From positions 629,501 to 693,500 of the forward strand of contig CAMXCT020000324.1 of assembly GCA_947184155.2 (NCBI GenBank): a stretch of 64,000 bases of DNA. The letters are read 5' to 3'. Source of the DNA: Cladocopium goreaui. Taxonomy: Eukaryota > Sar > Dinophyceae > Suessiales > Symbiodiniaceae. Position 1 is the first letter of the stretch. Each line of letters begins with the position of its first letter. Below are positions 36,066 to 46,861 of this stretch, piece by piece. The notes beneath the pieces were generated by a model. The model saw only the letters and a program-made list of their open reading frames with translations. It searched no databases and was not told the origin of the DNA. Position numbers and translations under genes: made by a program.

Positions 36066-39000
36066 GGATGACACCACTACGATGATTCGGATGTGGATGC
36101 TATGGTGATGAAGAACCGGGCAACGCTGTCATGGCTGGGTATAGGTGAACGTGCCCATGCCCATCTTGAGGCAGCAGAGAAGGAAGGATTGGTAAAGGCA
36201 ACCCTGGCGCAGAGTGACAGGGTTAGTTCCATCGATTCGGTCGGATTGTGCAGGTCTACCATGGTCAACCATTGATGGTGAGATATGGCCAGATATGGCC
36301 AGATATGGTGAGCTGGGCCAGGTCAACAGAAGCGGCTCACAAGAGTACATTTCGAAGGCCCAGGTCTCAGAAAGATGTGATCGGCACGAATGTTCCGCTC
36401 CAAAAATGGGAATGAGGAACGGAGGAACGTTTGTGTGTTTTCCCCAGCTAAGACACGGGGGGTGTTCCTAGCCGTTGTGACTCCACACTGTTTGGAAGGT
36501 GTTTCCAGAACGTTCAAAAACAGATGAGCTTGTTGAGTGGCCGAACGCCTTGAGCCTGCCTTTTTCGGAGACATGTGTGCCATTGGCTCATGGCCTTCAA
36601 ACGCCATAATTACTTTTACATATTAATGATTATTAATGTATATAGATATATATACACACACGTACATTTCATATATGTCTATAATTACAAGTGTTGGTCG
36701 CACCGACGGTACTTGACTGCCCGCTCCATTCCGTCCAGCCCTTTTGGCTGCATTCGTTTACAAACTTGGCCCAACAGAATTTACATACCCAGAGCCTGAT
36801 GGGAGACCCCAAACCCGACAGGAAGATGATGATTATGTAATGCACCACAATCATAGCATATCATAGCACTTGTTGCAAAATACCTGGTACAGGTGGTCTC
36901 GGTTCGCCATATGCCCATCTCCATAAGCATCTACCAAGTTCCTGCCATCAGAAAAGTGCTTGTTGACACTTCCTCACACTGATTGCAGCCTGAAATGTTG
37001 TGAAGAATAGGATGTTACAGTAATATACAGTAATCATCATTAGTCACCTCCTTGTTGAATGTGAATCAATCTTAAATCATGTTTATATAATCATCAGCAA
37101 TCAGCCATGAAGCCCTCGCCTAAAGGTCTACTGTTCCATGTTTGCACCATGGCCTGGTAGCTCGATGAGGTGGAAAATCATGCTGGTTTCGGCATCACCG
37201 GCGGTTTCCAATGCCAACTCTGCCAAAGCACAGAATGACTAGGAAATACTGAGAAGATCTGAGAAGTGTCAAAACCTACTCCAGTAGGTGGTGCTGTTTT
37301 TTGATAAATTCTTTGATTCAAATGTAGATACATAGTATGTCTATGTGCGGGGGCATGCGGGGGCATGCGGGGGCATATGTTGTGTGGAGCAAGAAAGCGA
37401 TCCACAGAACAATCACTTACAACTCAAATGTCATGGTTGACTATGGTTGGATACTTCATGATACTTCGATTACTACATTGGTCCCACCTTCCAGCCGCAA
37501 ATTCTGAAACACCCTCCTAACTCTGTCAGGTCCGATGCCCGGTGGGCCAAATCCAGTGGAGCAACTGGCATCATTAGCTGCTCACGAGGCGCCTGTGAAA
37601 CTTCATCGGCCAATGCTGGCATGTTGAGCCCCTTCACCTCACAGGACCTTCGCCGTCTCATTGGTTCCAGTGCTGCAGATGAATTACTCCAAGCGGTACA
37701 AGACCTTGGTGGCGCGGCTGAATCAGAAGTCTCTTGAGTGATGCTGCAGAATGTCAGCCGCAGCATGTAGAATGTCAGATTCATCTGGCACAAGAAACGA
37801 CGATGCTTGCTGCTTGCTTTCACAGACTTCCTTTGATGCTCATTTAGCCATCTATGAGCGCCAGGCCAATCCCCTGACCTCACAGAAGCTGCATACTCCC
37901 TGGTGAAACAGACCATCACACTGGCTGTGGGCGATGCCACTGGGACTTGTCATCCCATGTCCGCCTTATCCGTATTTGAGTTTATACGAACCTATGATAG
38001 TCTATGTAAAGTCTAATGAAAATCTATTATGTGAATTCATGTCAATTATTTCTGGACGCAGGGCCTCACAGCGTTTCACACATCGCCACTTCGTCACAGC
38101 CAATCCACCAAGGCGGCTGTGTGCCGGATCGACCTACCTGAGATCTACTGGGACTTAGAATACATCATGATACAGGCCCCCCTTGGGGTCGAGAACCTCA
38201 CCTTTGCCCAGTCTCGGGCCAGGAAGCGTACTCCAATGATTTCAAACATCGATCCATGTTGATCCATTGTTCAGTGAGCCATGTTGATCCATAGCATATC
38301 GAACATGGCAGAGAATTCTTTCATGGTGCAAAGCCTGGAGGCTGCAGCCGCTGCTATTGCCTGCGTGGCTGACGGGATTCAAAGAAATCCTTCTGAATGG
38401 CACAGCGCTCTAGAGGAGCATCTAATGACATCTATCTATCTATTTATCGATCTATCTATCTTTCTTTCTATCTATTTCTATCTCTATCTATATCTCTATC
38501 TTTATCTACATCCACACACTAGACAAGAATGGATCATTATATGATCCGGCAGGAACTGAATCCTGAAACATGCAGATTAGATACGAAACAATGAAATTGA
38601 CGATGCATCCTACGAATAATAGAAGTACTTCAGCATGGTCATCGGGTCCAGAATCGACATCAAAAAGAATAAATAAACCAGCAATAATATCATCGGCGAT
38701 GTCTCGGCGAAGATTAGCCAATAAATAACTGTCGGCGACGATGTTGTCGGCGATCATGTAAACAAGATGTTACAAAAATGCTTTCTACGTTCTTGCTCTG
38801 AGGAGGGTTCTGATGCAGCTGAACTAAGCGTAAGTGACCAAAATTGATTTCAGATTGCGACAACAGTGCAACAACAGGACAGCTTGTTCAACAGTTCAAC
38901 CTGAGTTCTGCAGGTACACATCAGGACGTCTCCCGATGCATCACCAGAGAATGTGGGCGTCTTCGTTGGCAGTGATCCCACAGACTCTGTCACTGCCCCC

Positions 39001-42000
39001 TGCAAATGTGAGAAGATTAGAACAAAAGAAGTTTTACATCTGTTCAGATGTTACACAATATATATATATATATACACATATATATATATACATATATATA
39101 TATATACATCATGAATTAGGCAGCACGCACAAGGTTGATGGATTGACCTGACAGAGCCTGGGCTTGAATCTAGGGTGAGCCTTGCAAAGCAGCACTTCAA
39201 GATATTTTAAAATTGCATCTCTCAAAAACTGCTAGGACTTGAGTTCAAGACTGGACCTTTGCGCTGCTCACATCTTCCTTCGGCTTTGCCACGTCGGGCA
39301 AGAGGATCAGCTGGCAGGAGCTGATAGCCGCATGCTGCGGGCGTTTCAAGCCTTGAATTCTGGCTGCAGGGGACGTTTTTGAATGGCTTGCTCGGTGTGT
39401 TTCGCAAACAAAATGACTCGCAATCTTTCGCCAATCTTTCGCCATTTCATGATGTCAGGCCTGAGCCTAAGAGAACCAGGAATCACCAGGAACAGGGACA
39501 TTACTGAAATCCTTCCCTCTGCTATTCCAGCATTTTCATGCAGGGTTGTCTTCTGGTTGTGGAAGGATGGAACTAGTAGACTGTTATTTTCTGTCAACTT
39601 AGGTGTTCATGGATTTTAGCAATGCTGAGCCGGACCGTCGGGCAGAAACAGTTGGAACATCCTTCAGTCCTTTCTGACTGGACTGGTGGAGATTTGTTGT
39701 GGGCACTTGCCACCCGGCTGGTTTTATCTTTGTCCAGAAATTTCCGGAGTTGCATATGAGGACTCGAAAGACGCCCCAGTCTTTTGGATTTTGTTCAATT
39801 TTGAGCTAGTCTAATTGTAAGAAATTGGCCAAGCGTAATCCCGCCCTACTTTTCCGTACTGCCCGTGCAACCCAGACAAGACTACACCTATTTGTGGCAT
39901 CAACCAATCCAACTGATAGGTTTTTGGTATCGGTGAGTAGGCTACGGAGTTACACAGCTAAGGTCTTGGCCAAGGGAATCTTATCCATCGATGATGACGG
40001 ATGGTCCACAGATGATGTGGCTTTACCACAGGAGTTACTTGGCGTTTGCACTTTGCCAACAATGGGATGCCTCAGGACTGTCGCGGTTTGGGCACAGCTA
40101 TAGGATATCCGAAAATGGACTGTCGGATTGGAAAGATATATTGTCAGTTTCACCAGACATGCCCCCAAAAAGACACAGTTGAAAGGCCAGCATCACCTGT
40201 TCTGACCTGATCACCTATGCGCTAAGTAGCTAGTTGAAGTTGGAAGGGCTGGGTTCAGCATGGTTCAGCAGCTGGAGCCCTGAGTCTTTGTTTCTACTGC
40301 AGGGAAACCGAAGGAGGCTTCCAAAGCTCCTTGCTTTGTTTGAGGCTCCCTCAGCTGCAACGAGCCATTTTGAACGCAGTGCTGCAGCAACTTAGATCCT
40401 GTTGGTGCTGAATGGTGGTGCTGGAAGCGTTTACCATTTTTCTATTTACAATACTTTTAGGTGGCTATCAGCATTATTGTGATTTGGAGTAGTCCACTGC
40501 TTCTACTGGAGCAGGTTCCTTGAGCTGGTGATGCCGGCAGTATGCAGTCGGTTGAACAAGGAAGCATCTAATTCCAGCAAACAAAGAGGGGCAGTCCCGC
40601 ACGGCTTGGCCCATGTCTGAGGCTAGTGACCCCATCTGCGGCCTTTTGGGATGAGGCCAGGGCCGAAAGCTCATGCCATGTCCCAAACATCCGAACCAAG
40701 TTGTCCACAGCTTCCAGGAGTCTGATGGTGCTGTCCCTTTGGAACAGCGAAACGCTGAGCTGGTCCGTCACAGGGATGGTTTAGCTGAAGCTGCCGTGGC
40801 ATGACCCTTGGATGCAAAGCCCCCCTACTTCGTAGTCCAGAAACCGGAATCTTGAGAAACAAAGGGATTGTATGTCATGGATTGTCATGGTGTGTCTATC
40901 TGTGAAATTCATTTAGCATGGATAGTTGATATTTTGTATGGAGGGCCCATTTTGAGGTACCCCCATTTTTGGAACCACCAGGTAGGCTATGCTAGACTTG
41001 CCATCTACTGAATCTATTGAATCACCAGAAACTACTGAACAATTAGCCATGGCATGGTTGCATCATATGTCACTTCAAGCGCCACTATGACCATCACCTT
41101 CCTGGATGTGAGCAGAGGCCAGATACAGCCCACCTTGGTACGAGCAACAGGTCGCTTCATGCAAGAAACTTGCCAGCAAATCAGCTGAAGTTTCGACCTT
41201 TTCGTTTGAAAAAAGCAGGTTCTGGCAGGGCAGTGACCGAGGAAGACCCCAACCTGCTGCTGCATCTTGTCACTTTCTTGACTTGTTTGCATCATCCAGC
41301 TCCGCACTTGCAAGTGAAGCACGTCGAGGCGGGGAAGAACAGCTGTGGAGGTGTTCGCTAGAAAAGCAAAACATGTGAAAACAACCTGGTGAGATGTGAA
41401 GAAAGGAGTCATAGCGGCATTTGGTTCGAGCAGTCATAAAACTGTCATCATGCAACTACGCAACACTTTCAGCTATAAGACTGGGGGGTACTTTCAACAG
41501 CTCCACCTGGAATCCACCCTAGTTCTGAGTTTGATGATGTTGGGTGCATCTGGGTGCATCATCCGCATCACCTTTCTGGATGTCGCTGCAGGTTTATGGC
41601 CTTGCTCATGCTGACACTTCCGCTTCACTGACGCAAAGCTTGCAAGATTTTGACTTGCAGTTGTGGTGCTTCTCTCGGCTTGCACAATGGAAAGTTGGGA
41701 GTCCAAAAGGATCAAAAGTCATGTTACAGTAGTGAAGAGATCTTGGTGAGGCAATCATTTCGCAGTGTTTTTCGTTATAGCTATAGGATGCTATAGGACC
41801 CGATCCAATGGACTTGCAGCTGCCATTCTTATTGCCGCATCGGCAAAGCCTATGAAAACTGAGGTGTCTATTGGCCAATGCTCCTGCTTTGCTTCCAGTG
41901 CCGTTGCACTTTCTGAGGGCTGCAGCTGATCTTGCATTCTTCTCTCCTCCTCCCAGGCCTTGGCGCACAGTGTGGACAGTTGAAGTGGCTTAACATGGCT

Positions 42001-42416
42001 TAACCATGCCGAATCAAATCCTTGAGTTTTCGTAGCACTTTCGAAGCACTTCTTACCCCAGTCCAAAGCTTTGCAAAACGTTGCAGGCAAGTCTTGTCCG
42101 GCTTTATCAGCACAACCTTGGCAACGGTCCCGCCAGGGCACCACCGAATGCTGGCAGCTCTTAGTGTCCCTTGCACTTGACAAAGTTGTGATTTGTTTGT
42201 TGAGGAGCTCGTGCTCATTGGGGATGGACCCTGTACATACCCCTTTTTGGATCGTTTGAACAGCGGGACATGGTGCTGTTTGCCAGGTAATTGCTGCCAA
42301 TGCCCAAGTCACCCCGAGCGAAACTCCACTGGAAGCTGCTCTAGCCAATCTGGAAGAGGCTTGTATCGCTGGGCCTCCTAAGAGACCTGGGAGATTAAAA
42401 ATGATGAAAGAGTTTT
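36066..42416 (+). CDS. Large multi-exon gene for an unidentified, mostly helical protein
   Basis: Coding tracts in one direction: 36066-36222 (GERAHAHLEAAEKEGLVKAT, donor gttagt), 36488-36610 (FPERSKTDELVEWPNALSLP), about 36715-36830, 37485-37739 (MLSPFTSQDLRRLIGSSAAD), about 37872-38010 (LTEAAYSLVKQTITLAVGDA), about 38075-38255 (VCRIDLPEIYWDLEYIMIQA), about 38300-38427 (MVQSLEAAAAAIACVADGIQ), 38914-39007, 39238-39390 (LDLCAAHIFLRLCHVGQEDQ), about 39625-39765 (GGDLLWALATRLVLSLSRNF), about 39940-40025, about 40300-40400, 40573-40785, about 41130-41390, about 41594-41718, about 41805-41930, about 42030-42180 and about 42270-42400 (ETPLEAALANLEEACIAG). The helical, alanine- and leucine-rich character suggests a solenoid scaffold. 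It may continue into the U-box exons downstream. Joins are not resolved and no family is assigned. Confidence 0.4.
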
Positions 42417-43218
42417 AGAGCAGCTGGCATTCCACAGGCCTTGGTTCCAGAACAGATCCTCAGGTTCAGCGATTGCCACAGGTCGACCGTGAAGCCGTGG
42501 CAAGACATTGGCATCTTTGGCGTGGACCGGTGAACTGCGAGAACCATGCAAGCCCTGCGTGGGCTGCTCTATTCGGAGATGATCCTTGTCACAAATATAT
42601 ATTATTTGGATTTTTTGGTATTGGAGAATCACCCGACAATTTGCTTAGAGTATTGCTGCAAAGACATAAAAGTTCAATCAAATGCATATATATATTGTAA
42701 ATCAAATCAAGTCGTTCATTCTTGCCTGTTAAAAGATCCATTTTTTCTTGGTCAACAGCCATTGTCAGCTTGGAATTGGTGATCCAAGGAAATGACCCCT
42801 GTTGTACGCAGCAAAGTTCAGGCCTGGAAGCAGTCGCTGATTGGATGGGTAACAGATCACCATATATCACCATCCATTTGCATCCATTTGTTGTGATCGG
42901 TCATGGATATCATGGATCGCTGGCTGTTTGCTGGCTGTCTCATTTATTCACCCCGAATGTCGACATATGTCGACTGGATTTGCAGGCCGAACCTGGGCCA
43001 CAACCTGCTGGCTTATCCGATACTTGGCATGAAAGATCCATTGGCAACTTCTTCAAGTTGCACGTAAGGCCACAAGGCCATTGCACGTAAGGCCACAAGG
43101 GACTCCTCTCTGACTATTTACATGTTGAAAGAATAGTTACTGTATATAATGGCCAAATAGTTGGGTTTGGATTGGAGATTCCATAGCCCAGAATAGCGAG
43201 AGAGAGAGAGAGAGAGCA
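42417..43218. other. Competing coding-like frames; no firm exon
   Basis: 42417-42590 is open in all three forward frames. 42976-43063 (PNLGHNLLAYPILGMKDPLA or the EPGPQPAGLSDTW frame) follows a tgcag acceptor. A repeated kaggccacaagg-type element occurs twice near 43066-43098, and a ga microsatellite lies at 43198-43216. Confidence 0.3.
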
Positions 43219-44420
43219 ATGGCCAATCCCATGTCGGTTGCTCAGGACCTCATTTTCCATGCGCCAGATCAATTTCGTTGCGCTCTTGATGGCCAACTCA
43301 TGATGGATCCCGTGCGCACTCCACAGGCTTGGCTACAAGGCTCATGCATGACACGTACAGTACCAGAGGCACCAGGACTTCAATATGGCTAGATAAATGA
43401 TTATAAATGTATAGCAGGTGTTGGCGGCATGAAGGAAACCCGTTAGGCTACTGCCGGAACGTCTCTCTTGTGGAAGGACGGCATCCAATCATGGACAGCG
43501 CCGGTACTGTTTTGTGCAACTTTGCTCGAACACACACACACACACAGACACACATAGATAACACAAATTGGAACTCCCAAAAGTCTCTTCCCTTGTCAGC
43601 TTCATCATAGTAATCAGATGTCATCAGCCTCCTTGCAGGGGTTGGTCTTTGAACGATCACGTCTTGTACAACTTCTCGCTGGAGCTGAGGGGAAATGCCC
43701 TTGCACTGGTGAGGCGGGGTACTACTCAGAAGGGCTTCGCAGTCGATCTATGGTGGGTACTTCATAATCACGACCTGTGGATCACTCACTCGTTTTTGAT
43801 GGACATTTTGAATATAGAAGGCTGATGTAGGCTGATGATTGCAAACCTGAAGTGTATTGTGGCTGTTTGTTGCTGTTTGTTGCAGTGTTGGTGTGGACCA
43901 TTGTGGACTCAGTAGATACCAGTAGCATTCAAGCTCAAAAGAACATGGCGGGTGGTCGCAAAGCACCAATGAATCGATCCCAGCGCAGCGCTGCTGCAAC
44001 TTGGAGGCATTAAACCGATATTTGGTTTAAAGCCAATACGCATAGGATCCATGTATGCTATATATGGTAACATTTACCATCAATATACCCCAAATGCTAG
44101 CATATATACCATACATGGATCCTATGGGATACATTCCAAGTATATTTCAATATCGTTAAATCGTTTTATAGGTTTTAAGATATGATATGTTAAGTATCTT
44201 TAAGTGCTGTTCCAAGTGCATGCTATCCATTGCTATCCTCATGAAGGGGACTGGGACGCACCTGCCAACTGGTTCCAGCCGCTTCCAGCCCGTTGAGATT
44301 GAGGCAAAGGCTGCGGTTGCACCGGCGGCCACAGTGCCGCGCGAGGAGGCCCTGGAGCGGCTACAGGAGGCCTTCAACGTGTTGCGGCAGACGAAGCAAG
44401 GCCAAGGTGCCTGGAATTGA
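43219..44420 (+). CDS. U-box domain protein (E3 ubiquitin ligase type)
   Basis: Exon 43219-43326 reads MANPMSVAQDLIFHAPDQFR then CALDGQLMMDPVRTPQ. A GC-AG intron of 312 bp leads in phase 0 to exon 43639-43708, GLVFERSRLVQLLAGAEGKC then PCTG. The joined sequence has the U-box fold: F-R-C start, L-M-x-D-P-V, G-x-x-F-E-R and a C-P-x-T-G end. The domain normally recruits an E2 for ubiquitin transfer without zinc ligands. A last exon (about 44289-44420, EEALERLQEAFNVLRQTKQG, TGA stop) adds a helix. The ATG at 43219 would suit a short, stand-alone protein. Equally, these may be the final exons of the helical gene upstream, which would resemble large U-box ligases. Confidence 0.6.
44041..44126. repeat. 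Inverted repeat (about 26-bp arms) in U-box gene intron
   Basis: The left arm cataggatccatgtatgct (continuing atatatgg) is mirrored by ccatacatggatcctatg on the right, with a few mismatches near the loop. The loop contains a further small palindrome, ggtaacatttacc. The size and structure resemble a short hairpin element, but no target-site duplication is evident. Confidence 0.7.
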
Positions 44421-44819
44421 CTGCCCATGGGACCACAATGGGACCACAATGGGAACAGAATGGGATCACCGGTTTTTGGCAATTTGTACAGGATATCATA
44501 GGATAATCATAGATATAATTAGGATACTGTAAATATCGCATCTTTGATATTCTTAGTGGGGGGTCAAGGATAAGCTATCCCGTTGCATGATCTGATATGG
44601 CGGGATGGGTTCCGAAGTTGAGGATCCCAAAACACACTCTCGGGTTGTTGAGCGGTTTTCTTGACTCATACCACTTTTGTGTGTTTTTATCGATGCACGA
44701 GTAAGTCAATCGCTCAAGAATCCGTCGCCTTTTTTCGGTCCAAGCACCAACTGGATCGCCTTTGACGTTCATTCGCCCGCCTTCATCCGCTTTCATCCAC
44801 TTCCGTTCTCTGTCTCATC
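44421..44819. other. Intergenic region upstream of the WHEP-like gene
   Basis: Falls between a TGA and the next gene's ATG. The last 60 bases (cgcccgccttcatccgcttt onward) are pyrimidine-rich, as expected for a trans-splice acceptor region and 5' leader, though the acceptor itself is not fixed. The open reverse frame here lacks coding character. Confidence 0.4.
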
Positions 44820-46369
44820 ATGGCCGAAATCCGCGGAACCACCGGCATGCTGAGTCAGGCCGAGCAAGGCTTGAAGCTCTTCGAAGCTCAGGCGGGCCAT
44901 CTCAACCTAGCAGATGATGATGGGATGTTGATATTTTCATTTTTCCATATGGAACTTGACAATCTCCAACCATTTGGCAAGGGTCAGGGTTGCCACTTTA
45001 TCCCACCAAAGCAGCCGTGTGAATTGCACAACGTCGGCCCAAGGCTGGCACTGCAGCGGAGTATGACAAGGCGGAGGCTGAGAAGTATAAGGCCAGGGCG
45101 GCCAGGGAACATTTCGTCTGCAGATGTGATCCAAGACTTAGCTGTTTAGACTTGTTTGGGAACAATTTTGGGAATAACGTTTCCACTAGGGAGATGCTTC
45201 CCGTGTATGGGACATTGTGAGGCTGACGGATCCAGGTGTTGGCATGGTGTGTTTGGAATGTTTTGGGGAGCTGGATGGAGCTGGCTCTTCAACGATGCAG
45301 GCCGTGATCGAGGCAAAGATCGTGACCTTGGAGAATGAAGCTGCCTTGCTGACTGGGAAGGACAACAAGAAGGAGCGCGCTGCCAAGGGCAAGGAGGTGG
45401 CTGAACTGAAGGCTGGGCAACAATATGTGGATGCCTGCAAGATCGTGAAGGGTTTGGAACCGAAGTTTGGATACTTCGTGACCAAAGAAGCCGTGTTGCC
45501 GGATGCTCCAGTTTCCAAGCCAGAAGAAGACGAAACGAAGGTGGTGAGTAGCAAGAAGGAGACCAAGAAGGAGACCAAGAAGGAAAGTGCTGGCCTCAGC
45601 CCTGCGGAGACAAAGGAGTTGGAGAGCCTGAAGCAACAAATCATCGAGCGAAAGGCCATCCTTAAGGAGCAAGGCATGAGCGGCGGACAGCAAAACAAGG
45701 ACGAAGAGATCGTGAAGATGGTGGCTCGTATGAATGAGTTGAAGGAGAAGCAGGAACCAGGCAGCACCAAGAAGGAGAAGGACGGAAAAAAGGACCGGCA
45801 GCCCAGCAGTTTGCTGCAAGCAGGAAGTTTATGTTCCAGCTTGACTTGCCATAGCCTGCTTAAAGCTTCATGATTTGCACACTCATTCCGAATCATTCCC
45901 AGTGACATTTTGTGATTCAATTTGGTTTTCTTTTTCTCCAGTAGTTGAGCAGAAGCTCCAGATTCTCTTGGGTGCCTGGCCGCCTGGCGCTCAGGACAAG
46001 AAGACCCCGCTTAGCGCAGAGGAGCAGAAGGACTTTGCCCAGCTGCAGAATGATATCGAACTGTACAAGGCCAAGTTGCGGAATGAGTTTGGCTACAGCA
46101 ACAAGGACATCAAGGCTCAGTGGGCTGGCACTTGGGATGGATGGGACAGTGTAGACCCTCTCTGTACCCATTTGTCAGGTAGTATCAGGTAATATCAGGT
46201 AGTAAGCCTCTATGTTTGCTATGTTTGCAGGATCTTAAAGCCAGTTGTGTTCCCTTTGCATCGGTTGGGTGACACCACGTTGGGCGAGGCGGATCCAGAT
46301 TTGAAGGACATGCAAGGCGGCTTTCCAAAAGCGGAGCTGAGGGCTGATGCATTGTGCGGGCGAGCGTGA
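44820..46369 (+). CDS. WHEP-like helical repeat protein
   Basis: Exons: 44820-44891 (MAEIRGTTGMLSQAEQGLKL start), 45044 to about 45106 (TAAEYDKAEAEKYKARAAR), 45190 to about 45815, 45944-46114 and 46289-46369 (TGA). Introns 44892-45043 and 46115-46288 are phase-0 GC-AG and firm. The long exon contains LSPAETKELESLKQQIIERK then GMSGGQQNKDEEIVKMVARM; the next contains LSAEEQKDFAQLQNDIELYK then NEFGYSNKDIK. These are two related copies of a helix-turn-helix unit like WHEP domains, which in aminoacyl-tRNA synthetases bind RNA or partners. A Lys/Glu-rich, low-complexity linker separates them. I recall similar repeats in dinoflagellate proteins but cannot name the parent protein. The start ATG is well placed after a pyrimidine-rich leader. 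Confidence 0.6.
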
Positions 46370-46861
46370 CGGGATGGTTGTAACATGTTGTGAAAATGTG
46401 GCTTGCTGTAGGCACATTTGCACGTGTGCAAGACTTTTTTGAAAATTGTCGGCATGATGTGTCACTTTTCATTGGATCTCAAGTCCGTTGGAGCGCGGCC
46501 TGCATATTTCAACATTTCTCAAGTAGTGAAGGTGCAGCTATCCTTGCCATATGTGTGATGGATGTCAGCTCTTTCGGTTCCATCTTTGAAACATTTAATG
46601 GCGTCATTAGTATTCACTAGTTAGTTCCCATGATGCCCAAGAAAAGTGGGCCTTATTTCCTCAGGTCACTGCAAGTGTGGCCTACCCAAGTAATCACGCT
46701 CACTATTCAGACGCAAAAAGGACCCTGCGTACAGGACACTGTGCTGCAGAACTGTGGATCATGAGTGGTAAATCAGATGTGATCAGATGGTGATTTTGCA
46801 ATTGGCCCATCCCATCCCATTTGATCCCACCCACCTTCCGGCCTTCCGAAGAACCTTCCAG
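46370..46861. other. Gap between WHEP-like gene and first visible PDS5 exon
   Basis: The open forward frame at 46390-46620 lacks the helical coding character of its neighbours. The region may hold the PDS5 promoter and an unseen first exon, since PDS5 proteins usually have more residues before the first motif seen at 46862. Confidence 0.35.

Noticed and set aside
37473-37940. 155-codon reverse open frame
   Set aside because: The forward tracts MLSPFTSQDLRRLIGSSAAD and LTEAAYSLVKQTITLAVGDA cover it and agree with the gene direction.
41791-42348. 185-codon reverse open frame
   Set aside because: Forward tracts in the same place (VQSFAKRCRQVLSGFISTTL and ETPLEAALANLEEACIAG) have better coding character and match the strand of all neighbours.
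45186-45920. 244-codon reverse open frame
   Set aside because: It is the antisense of the WHEP-like exon; Lys/Glu codons read as Phe/Leu/Ser on the other strand.
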